From NCBI GenBank assembly GCA_018398585.1, contig JAGTTD010000011.1:34220164-34284163 (forward strand): a stretch of 64,000 nucleotides of DNA, written 5' to 3'. Below are positions 55,963 to 64,000 of this stretch, in pieces; position 1 is the first letter of the stretch, and each line of letters opens with the position of its first letter. Position numbers and translations under genes: made by a program. Source of the DNA: Simmondsia chinensis (lineage: Eukaryota > Streptophyta > Magnoliopsida > Caryophyllales > Simmondsiaceae). Below the pieces are notes generated by a model, which worked only from the letters and a program-made list of their open reading frames with translations, did not search any database and was not told where the DNA came from.

Positions 55963-56197
55963 AGAAGGCACCAACATGTTGTTACCGAATTCTATTAGAA
56001 CTCTAAAGTTAAGCGTGCTTGAGCGAGAGTAGTACCAGGATGGATGACCTCCTAGGAAGTCCTCACCCTTAGGTTGGGGGCATTGGAAAACAACTTCTCT
56101 TCGGGTTAGCACGCTAAAGGGGGAAGGTTTCGTACATCCGCCCCCCAGACCCTGTGTAGGCGGGAGCCCTTGAGGCACTGGGTATGTTCCTTTTAAC
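55963..56197 (+). mobile_element. 5S rRNA-derived SINE, copy 6
   Basis: Full length (about 235 bp), same orientation as the copy 600 bp upstream. The head has AAAGTTAAGCGTGCTTGAGC, GAGAGTAGTACCAGGATGGA and CTCCTAGGAAGTCCTC. The tail ends GCACTGGGTATGTTCCTTTT. The flanks TGTTCAACAA (55953-55962, 56198-56207) are a 10-bp TSD. Confidence 0.92.
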
Positions 56198-56207
56198 TGT
56201 TCAACAA

Positions 56208-57135
56208 GCAACATTCCCTATCTATCTATCCATTTTGACTCCCCATTTATTGTGTCAATGCAGTTGGGTGTATGAGAGTAGGTTTCCCCCACGGCAAATG
56301 TGTTCATTTAATATACATAGAAGTTTCTTCTCCTTGTTTGCTTTCATTATTTACTTCCGTGAGTTGATTGATTACAATAATAATGTTCTACGCGTGATAA
56401 AAGGACACGTATAGAGAATTGTTTGACTGTAATATGGGATTCAATTCAAGTCACGCATTTGGAAAAGTGATTTTGTAGTAGATCCTAGCGGCTGTGGAAC
56501 GATAATGCGAAAAAAAGAAATGGATCATCGTTATATATGTTAAAATGAAGTCTCAATCTTATAGAAAATCAAAGAAAGATCATCTCATAAGATATTCTTC
56601 ACATGGTTCTTAATTAATTAGAGGTGGTAAGTCTAGCATGAATATAGAAAACTATATTTGTTTGGCAAATACCGTAGATCAACCTACTCGTATTAAAAGT
56701 TTGAAGAACCGTTAAGCATTTATATCTTGGCGTCTCAACTTTTTTTTCCTCTCATAAGGCCTACTACCACAACTTCATGTTGTGTTACGATTTTAAGTAT
56801 TCCATCCCTTTGAGTTAGTCAGATTCTAGCTCTATCTCGTCAGCTTTAACAAAGAAGTAATACATCCATTCAATCATGTAATTTATTGCTAAAAAATGTT
56901 GCATAAAAGACTCATATCAAAATGTTCATTTTAACAATAATTCACTAACACATGACCCAACATTCTTTTATTTTGGTAAATATATAATTAAATCAACAAA
57001 TTGGAAAAAGTGGATACCTTTGAAACAAAAGACAAAATATAGCACTAATCACTAGAATATAGTATTCAATGGACAAAATCCAACACTTTCCTGTACAAAA
57101 TTACTCAACCCCCACAAATTGGATTTTTACATAAT
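56208..57135. other. AT-rich gene-free stretch
   Basis: I see no gene or assignable element. Confidence 0.6.
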
Positions 57136-57290
57136 CAAAAAAATAGTAATGTTATTGTCCGAATAAAATTGTTATTGTCAGAATAACATCTTAATTTTCA
57201 ATGCAATTTTGTGGCTTATTATTTATAAGTCATATTATTATTCTGACAATAATAATTTTTACTCTAAAAATAACAATTCCAAAAAAATAC
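57136..57290. repeat. AT-rich dispersed repeat (MITE-like) abutting the DUF1635 stop codon
   Basis: GTTATTGTCAGAATAACATC...TTATAAGTCATATTATTATTCTGACAATAATAATTTTTACTC has partial inverted symmetry (TTGTCAGAATAA / TTATTCTGACAATAA). Similar copies occur near 58565-58680, 58980-59115, 60455-60600, 9190-9300, 20690-20800 and 31025-31130. It has no ORF. Confidence 0.6.
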
Positions 57291-58773
57291 TCATAGTACT
57301 ATCCTCCGTCTCTTGCTTGCCGGTAGAGGATACTCCAAATTCGAACCTGAACCCGTCGCTATTCCATACTCCATACCTGACCCGGATGAAGATCCGGATC
57401 CGAAATTCAAAATTTGGGTCGGATGATAAATTTGCGATGACCCGCAGCCCGAATACCCATATGACAGCGATGAGTTACTTAGCAACCCATCTTGATGAAC
57501 AGGCGCACTTTCGTTGTACCCTTTGAGTGTCACCGGCAGCACTGGCACGACGGTTTTTGCCTCGGTGGGGGGATTGCGCCATCGTGGCAGCGGGCCTGCC
57601 ACCATCAGTGTCTGAAGCAGCGGACCCGCTTCTAAAACCGCCTTCAAAAGTTGTCCTTTTTGCGGGAGAGGCCTTCTCTTTGCAAGACTCTCAATTATCA
57701 ATGAACCCTCATCAAGAATGTGTGTAAAACTCGGGTTTGGATCGGGGTTCGGGATCCGGGTGTGACCTGGATCAGTGGCGGAGGTGTCAGGGGAGGTGGC
57801 AGGAGAATGAGGGGTGATGGCAGCGGTGGGAGGCGGCGTAGGAGGGGGGGAGAGAGAGAGGAGGTGGCGGAGTTGGGATTTGGCTTGGTCACGTTCATGA
57901 CAGACCGAGAGGAGGAGATTGAGAAGTTGCTTTACGTTGTCTTTGCTTTTTTTGATCTCTTCGTTTGCTTGCTTTTTTGTTGCTTCTAGTTCGTACGTTT
58001 TGATTTCCAGTTTCTGCTTCAATTCTTCCACATTCTGTCAATCACATGTACAATTCAGTTAATCATAGAACTAGTTCAACTGATAAAGTCTATGGAATGA
58101 TACACAAGAATTGGAATCGACTAATCCATCCTTCATTGAGATGTACGGGATTTGGTGAGAGCAGTCCTTTGATGTAATCCAATTGAATTTCTTATTGTTC
58201 GTGAAAAAAAGTTCATTATTCATATAATGGAAATTAGTAATGTAAAATCATCAGACACACGGTAAGGCACTTGAATTTATATCAAGTATTTAAATCATCT
58301 TATTTGGGACAAATGAATATTTGAAGTCAATAGCAGGCTATGAGCCACAATTTATTATATTATAAGACATAATATTTCGATTGAATAATACGGATAATGT
58401 GTAAAGAAATACAAGAACTAGAAGGTTTAATATTGGGATAAGAGCACAGGAGTTCCATGGCGGACCACCTCTGAATTAGAGTACTATTATACGAATTTTA
58501 AAACAACAAGTATTGGTATAATTGCAATTAAAAAGATATCAGATACAAATAAAAAAGGATATTGCTATTCACAAAACAAGATTTTAATTTTAAAGACAAT
58601 TTTATAATTTTTATTATTTATAAAATACATAATTACTCTAATAATAATAATTTTTATCTAACAATAACAATTCCCATAAAAAAAAAGCATGAAAATGAGC
58701 ATTCTGAGAGAGAGAGAGAGAGAGAGAGAAAGGGGACCTCTTCGTAAGTCCAAAAGGAGCAAATATCCTCCAT
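57291..58773 (-). CDS. DUF1635 family protein
   Basis: Two exons: 58738-58773, encoding MEDICSFWTYEE, and 57291-58034, beginning NVEELKQKLEIKTYELEATKKQ. They total 259 aa, with a 703-bp intron. The short first exon matches the family pattern M-E-D-x-x-S-x-W-x-Y-x-E that I remember, followed by the coiled-coil (about residues 13-70: EELKQKL..ELE..KQANEEIKKSKDNVKQLLNLL..ERDQAKSQL). A Pro/Thr/Ser-rich middle follows, then conserved ILDEGSLIIESLAKRRPLPQKGQLLKAVLEAGPLLQTL-like leucine segments and a basic C-terminus (ASKRRRIVL). Function is unknown; coiled-coil dimerisation and nuclear localisation are inferences. The donor GAG|GTCCCC is a weak splice site, so the first junction is less certain. 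An alternative is a non-ATG or other upstream start. Confidence 0.85.
58707..58729. repeat. (GA)n microsatellite at the start of DUF1635 intron 1
   Basis: GA run (CT on the coding strand) about 10 bp after the proposed donor site. A second GA run lies at 58830-58842, in the 5' UTR. Confidence 0.85.
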
Positions 58774-58870
58774 CACTTCACTCCCTGCAAATTCTATTAA
58801 GAAATCACACTTTTAAACTGTGTGTATATGAGAGAGAGAGAGGAGTTGTAAAAGGGGGCAGGACTTGTAA

Positions 58871-58877
58871 ATTTATA
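58871..58877 (-). promoter_or_regulatory. TATA box of the DUF1635 gene
   Basis: CTCTATAAATTTAC on the minus strand, about 100 bp upstream of the ATG at 58773. This position supports the two-exon model. Confidence 0.65.
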
Positions 58878-60184
58878 GAGGGAGAAGGATCTTAGCATAA
58901 AGACAAACTAGCGGGACGGCACCTACTCTCCTTCATTTCAAAATCCCTTCCCTAAATTATTACCCTCTTTATTTATTATTATGTCATATTATTATTAATA
59001 TAAAGTTATTATTATTAAAGTAAAATTATACTTTTTAAAATAATTTTATAACTCTTATTATTTATAAGTTATATTTTTATTATAATAATAATAATTTTTA
59101 TCCTAATAATAAATAACTACTTCTTTATTTATACTAACTTCTTACATAGCACCGTGATATAGTGGAATAAGAACAAGGGGTAAATTCTTACTTCTATTTC
59201 ACAATTCTTTTAAAGGATAAAGTGGGCTTAAAATTTGTCCTTTCAGACTTTTTTTTAACCCTCAATTTTGGGGTAAAAATTAAAGGATAAAATTTTTAAA
59301 AATTTGGATAATTGTCCTTATTAAATAAGAGTAATTCATTTATGTTTTTTTGCTCTTATCCCTGTTCATTTAACATATCCAAATAAGGGTATGTTTAGTC
59401 ATTTTTTTGATGAAAAATGTGTGTGTGTTTTTTTTAAGGATGCTTAACCTTAAAAGAAAAATATTTTAAATAAAAAATTGAATTTTTAAATACAATAATA
59501 GTTAAAAAGAATCAATTTTTCACAATTTGACTAAGCAACCACCAAGTTCCTATTTAATTTGGGCAACAAAATACTATTAATATGAAAAAATATTATTTTT
59601 TAAATATTTATTATTTGGGTATTTTTAGTTCTAGTTTTCTATTATACAAGTATCTAAATCTTTCAACTTATGTAATAAAATATCATAATATTTAAATTTG
59701 TATAGGTCAAACTATAAATTTTAAAACTTTCATAAATTTAGGTGCTCTCTGTTGACTTTTGGCAGATTTTTACTAAAACGAGTTTTTATGGAGTATAATT
59801 CTAATAATATATAGGGACTCATTATCAAAATCTAACAACTTTTTCACCAAAAGAATGTTAACTTGTATATAATTTCGACAAATATAAGTACTTTTCATTA
59901 AAATTTGGTAAATTTAATCCTAACACAGAGTAATTTTGTACAAATATAGAGTAATTTATACAAATTACTGCAATTATGTGCTATATCGGTAACTTTTGAT
60001 GAAATTTATCAAACTTTAACAAAAATGCACCAAATTCAAACCTCACCTACGTCTCCTACGAAAAAGGATATTTACATAATAAATATCAATTTAAGATTAT
60101 CACAATAGTAGTTGTTTTATTTTTTGAATGGTGTGAAAGTTCGCTTTTTTTTTTCCCTCATATGTCAGACATTACTGCAAGAGT
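58878..60184. other. AT-rich gene-free stretch
   Basis: No supported gene. It includes AT-rich repeat copies (58980-59115) and decayed repeats near 59560-60050 (ACTATTAATATG, GATGAAATTTATCAAACTTTAAC). Confidence 0.55.
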
Positions 60185-60189
60185 AATGA

Positions 60190-60330
60190 TTGGCAAGATC
60201 TTTTTTTTTTTTTTTATGTTAGTAAAGGCAGGAAAGGGGGGTCACTAGTAGGACTCGAACCCCGGCGCTCTCACACGGCAACCGATCACCTTACCACTAT
60301 TTTACGAGCTAGTTGCTCCTGAAAGGTGTC
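60190..60330 (-). mobile_element. tRNA-derived SINE with poly(A) tail
   Basis: On the minus strand the order is GAGCAACTAGCTCGTAAAATAG, an A-box-like TAGTGGTAAGGTG, a perfect B box GGTTCGAGTCC (about 60251-60261), a pyrimidine-rich body, then A15, which reads as T's at about 60202-60216. No TSD was recognised. Confidence 0.6.
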
Positions 60331-60917
60331 TTATTAATCATTGTTTTACAGCAATATTTATGAAAAAAATAAATATTATATTTACATAACTTTGAAAAAA
60401 ATAGTTATTCCTATTTAATATGAAATAACATATAATTAATCCGTTAAAATAATTTAAGAGTTATTATTGTCAAGGTAAAAATTATTATTATTAGAATAAT
60501 TATATGACTTATAAATAACGAGAGCTATAAAATTGTCACAAAAATTATAATCTTAATAATAATTGTACTCAAATAATAACATTATTCAATAAATTATTCA
60601 TCTTAGTTTGGTAATGCTAAATGCTAATTAAATGATAAATGCAGGTGAGTGCATAAAAGGGAAGTTGGCCATTCTTCCCGGGGCCACTATCTTTATTACA
60701 TAAAAATTTCTATTTTCAAAACAACATGTTAGTAGATATGAAAAAGATAATTTTAACCTTTTATATAATATACGATAAAAATTAGTAATTATTAAAAAAT
60801 ATTTTTTTTTAATATAGTATTAAATGTATAAGTTAAAATATATAAATCAAATAAATATTATATATATAATTTTTTTTTTTTTGTCAATAGTCAACCATCC
60901 AGTTAGACTTTACTTAT
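60331..60917. other. AT-rich filler
   Basis: No gene. It includes a copy of the AT-rich TTGTCAAGGTAAAAATTATTATTATTAGAATAA family (60455-60600). Confidence 0.55.
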
Positions 60918-61785
60918 TGAGTCGGTTCCGAAAATAATGCTGAAAAATAAAAAAATAAAAAAAATAATGTCTAAAAAAAAATAATTCCAAATCTACTGCT
61001 GAACCGCGTTTACAAAAAGCGGTTATACTAAACCGCATCAACATGAAGCGTTTAAAATAGAAAAAAACCGCATTTGGATAACATGGTTCACAGCAGAATA
61101 AACCGCATTAATAAAATGCGGTTCGAGAAAAAGTAAACCGCGTCTAGTAAACGCGGTTTTAATGTGAACCGCGTTTACTAGACGCGGTTTACTCTGTGAA
61201 CCGCATTTTATTAATGCGGTTTATCAGCAGTGAAAGTTTTTATCACTTATAGTCGCCATTATGCCGCAATTCATGATGATCGTCACGTTGATCCCATGTT
61301 CCTCTCAATAAAGCTCCAACATCATAAGTGTAGGTGGTAGAAAAACAGAAAAAGTTATCAATAAAAGGCTATTAATTCAGTAGTGGTCAAATAGCTACGA
61401 CAATGATATTTAAAAATCTCCGGTGTATAAAGCAAAAGAAGGGTGACGGCAGACGACGTGACCGGCGGTGAGTTAACGAGAAGGAAGTGGAGAGACGGTA
61501 AGAGCCGAGATAGGGGGGGAATGCCCATAAACCGCGTTCGTGGGACGTGGTTTATGTCATAATAAACCGCATTGTAAAGACGCGGTTTTACTCAAGTAGA
61601 ACCGCGTCTTTATGATGCGGTTTATTTATAAAAAATCAATGCGGTTTTCTTCGAGTATAAATGCGTTTCTTTGACGCGGTTTAGTATAACCGCATTTTGT
61701 AAACGCGGTTCAACAGTAGATTTGTAATTATTTTTTTTCCAACATTATTTTTTTATTTTTTAGCATTATTTTCGGAACCGACTCA
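60918..61785. mobile_element. Long inverted-repeat element built of AACCGC/GCGGTT hairpins
   Basis: 868 bp. The ends TGAGTCGGTTCCGAAAATAATGCT and the exact inverse AGCATTATTTTCGGAACCGACTCA continue as TIRs of about 150 bp or more. The flanks TTACTTAT/TTTCTTAT (60910-60917, 61786-61793) suggest an 8-bp TSD with one mismatch. Inside each arm are many AACCGC..GCGGTT pairs. A nested palindrome lies at about 61093-61231. The centre (61235-61510) is unique and carries no convincing ORF. Superfamily uncertain. Confidence 0.85.
61093..61231. repeat. Palindrome of palindromes
   Basis: Four quasi-palindromes, each AAACCGC(N)GCGGTTT, lie in a row: ATTAATAAAAT core, GTCTAGTAAAC core, GTTTACTAGAC core, ATTTTATTAAT core. 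The last two are the reverse complements of the first two, so the segment folds both as four small hairpins and as one arm pair of about 65-70 bp. Confidence 0.9.
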
Positions 61786-61921
61786 TTTCTTATATCCTGC
61801 TTTATTAATTACTAAAATGTAAATATATTTAGTTTATGTTATTTTATGATATAAAATAATTAAATTACAAAAATAATATTTGATTTTTTTCATAAATTAA
61901 TTATCATTATAATTTAATATA

Positions 61922-62157
61922 AAGGAACATATCCAGTGCCTCAAGGGCTCCTGTCTACGCAGGGTCTGGGGGGGGCGAATGTACCCAACCTTCCCCCTTC
62001 AGGGTGTTAACTTGAAGAGAGACTATTTTTCAGTGCCCCTAACCTGAGAATGAGGACTTCCCAGGAGGTCACCCAACCTGACACTACTCTCGCCCAAGCA
62101 CGCTTAACTTCGGAGTTCTAATGGGATCCGGTGACGGCATGTTGGTGCCCTCTTTGG
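61922..62157 (-). mobile_element. 5S rRNA-derived SINE, copy 7
   Basis: Full length (about 236 bp) in reverse. The head has GTCACCGGATCCCATTAGAAC, TCCGAAGTTAAGCGTGCTTG and GGGCGAGAGTAGTGTCAGG, then TGACCTCCTGGGAAGTCCTC. The tail is complete. The perfect 15-bp TSD TTATAATTTAATATA lies at 61907-61921 and 62158-62172. It is among the copies closest to a functional 5S internal promoter. Confidence 0.94.
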
Positions 62158-62172
62158 TTATAATTTAATATA

Positions 62173-63760
62173 TATATTAAATTTATTTTTTTTTATAAAA
62201 TTGTTGCTATTAATTACGTTTGGAGAGCAAGAAAATGGAAGGTTTATTTTTTGTCCAAAAATAATTGCTGTTACTCTATCTACGCAGTTTATTTTCCTTA
62301 TATTGCATCGCTAAATTTAAAAGTAAATTTCCATGTTTCTATGATAATTTGTTTGCTTAGTTCACAAGTTAATTAAGTGCATTAAATTTTAAAATAAGTA
62401 ACTATTTAGTATTTACATTTTTAATTTTAAGTATTGGATATATTTAAACTATATAGATCAAGTATTTTTCAAAAATATTATCTTACATAGGGTTGATACC
62501 AAAAGAACATAATTTAAAGTTTCAAAAATGGGGAAGAACGGACAAGCTTAAAATTGGAAAGTCTAGTCATGTAATACATTATTAAAACTTGATGAGAATA
62601 CGAGCGATAAAACTAAACTAAAATTGTGGTATTAAAATTTGAAAAGAAAAATCATGGTTTTGAATATATCGTATTCCAATAAATGAGAGAGGAATATCTG
62701 GATTGTTTACAAAAATAAAACGTGGAACACCTAGCTAGTGACTTGTACATATCATGTAGTGAATATGAGTTGTCAGCTTATTGTGTATCATTAACATATT
62801 TGATATATAGAGTGAGTATTTCGATGGTTTAATTTTTGATAGTCTGCCACGTGTAACCTTGAGAGAACCACATAACCACCTTAATTTTTTTATCCTAATA
62901 GGACTACCGATGGCTCATGGGTTGCATTAGAGACATATTTCATCATCATGAATGATACATCGGACAAAATATAACCATATAAAAGTACACCATAGATTGC
63001 CCATATGACTCAATTAGGCTTGGCAATGAAGGATCGTAGCCACGCACCACGATGTTGTTGTCATAAACAATTCAATTCAGTCACCCTTTTCGAAGTCGTC
63101 AAGTCACATGCAAATCACATGCCATTGAATGAGAGCACAACAGCACCTGAGGGGGTATTTAACGGAAAATTAGCAAAACCCTAAAATTACAAAATTACAA
63201 ACAAAAAAAAAAAAAAAATGTCACTACAGAATCCGTAGAACGCAAAAGTGGTCCAAAACGTATCTAGAAGCCGAATTTTGAGAAAATAGGTGGAGCCAGC
63301 AGCAAAGCGCTATCTTTACGTGGTTTAGTTCAAGAACTTAGTTTAGATGTGAGTTTTCATTGCTCCATAAACTCTTAGACTACTCATCATGTATCACAAA
63401 ACGTCCATTTATAAAAAAATATAAGTTAAGTTGGCCTTGTCAAAGACCCTATCTAAAAACGCTACTACATTATTAAGTATTCAGACCATATAATATTGTA
63501 AATGTGTTGGAGTACCCAAGAACACCTGGCCCAGAACAGAGGAAGCCGGTCCCCATACTGGCTGTTTCAACACCGTATAATTGGGGGGTAACGACTTTAC
63601 CTGTCATCCCTCTCTCTTATTTACTCTTGTTTCTCTTTTTGCCATCCACATTCTTGTGATAATTGCATTCCTTTCTTGCCTACCCCACTAATCATTTTTA
63701 CCCCTATAACTATGTAGTTATACCAGATCCATAAATACTGGAAAGCAAGAGAAACCACGG
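62173..63760. other. AT-rich gene-free stretch
   Basis: No supported gene. 63160-63340 shares TAGGTGGA..CCAGCAGCAAAGC with 25655-25680. A-run at 63204-63219. Confidence 0.55.
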
Positions 63761-64000
63761 CTACTGTGTGATAATTGAGAATCGGGATGAAAGGACTCGA
63801 GAACATTGGAGAAAGTCGATGATTGTAAGCACGTCATTGTAAAGAATCAACTGACCTGGTGCTAGATTTGAGATACCGGATTGGTTAATAACAATTAGGT
63901 TAAGGAAAATGTAAGGTTGATTTTCGGTTGTGTTGGAAGAAGATAATGATTTCACAAACATACTGAATCTGTCGATGTTAGGGATGCTCGCTAAGTCGTT
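63761..64000 (-). CDS. Possible partial coding exon running off the window
   Basis: The minus frame is open from the window edge (NDLASIPNIDRFSMFVKSL..) through ..YIFLNLIVINQSGISNLAPGQL.. to a stop at 63761, about 80 codons. The amino-acid composition looks protein-like rather than AT-driven, but I recognise no family. It could be the last exon of a gene beyond the window or a chance frame. Confidence 0.3.
   Translation of the reverse strand, partial: NDLASIPNIDRFSMFVKSLSSSNTTENQPYIFLNLIVINQSGISNLAPGQLILYNDVLTIIDFLQCSRVLSSRFSIITQ

Noticed and set aside
57527..57989. Plus-strand frames of 66 and 89 codons
   Set aside because: Shadows of DUF1635 exon 2.

Overview
This is a nuclear window from a eudicot plant: AT-rich, intron-containing genes, plant-only families (dirigent protein, P-class PPR, DUF1635), and about 85-90% transposon and AT-rich filler. 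I cannot name the species. Confident genes are few: one tRNA-Arg and five protein genes. These are a heavy-metal-associated (HMA) NaKR-like metallochaperone (20969-23094, +), an ESB1-type dirigent protein (32317-33459, -), a mitochondrial-type PPR protein (35252-36667, -), the recombination protein RAD51D (39271-44074, -, ten exons rebuilt by hand) and a DUF1635 protein (57291-58773, -, two exons).

From memory, the gene order matches two Arabidopsis segments at once. HMA / ESB1 / DUF1635 correspond to the At2g28660-At2g28690 segment, and dirigent (DIR25) / PPR / RAD51D correspond to At1g07730-At1g07740-At1g07745. The window looks like the unfractionated ancestral order of one duplicated Arabidopsis block, stretched by transposon insertions.

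Region by region: 0-3.7 kb is a nest of a 5S-rRNA-derived SINE, a tRNA-derived SINE with perfect target-site duplication (TSD), hAT remnants, a hAT MITE and an RTE-type LINE end, followed by a tRNA-Arg(UCG). 4.8-6.5 kb holds a tandemly duplicated solo-LTR boundary and a copia-type LTR with a primer-binding site (PBS). 9-20 kb is AT-rich with TIR elements, L1 and RTE LINE ends and a reverse 5S-SINE. 20-23 kb is the HMA gene. 26-31 kb is an L1 fragment split by a solo LTR that itself holds a 38-bp minisatellite and a second L1, then long-TIR and hAT elements. 32-44 kb is the gene-rich core. 44-57 kb is a gene desert with an RTE LINE, a PIF/Tourist-like element hosting a complete small LTR retrotransposon with a PTB-like RRM ORF, TRIMs, solo LTRs and several 5S-SINEs. 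57-59 kb is DUF1635. 60-62 kb holds a nested-palindrome element and a further 5S-SINE.

The most unusual system is a family of about 235-bp retroposons whose 5' half is 5S rRNA and whose 3' half is shared with the tail of an RTE-clade LINE also present in this window. At least seven copies are present, four with clear TSDs. Next is an 868-bp inverted-repeat element built from more than 20 copies of an AACCGC/GCGGTT motif arranged as hairpins within a larger palindrome.
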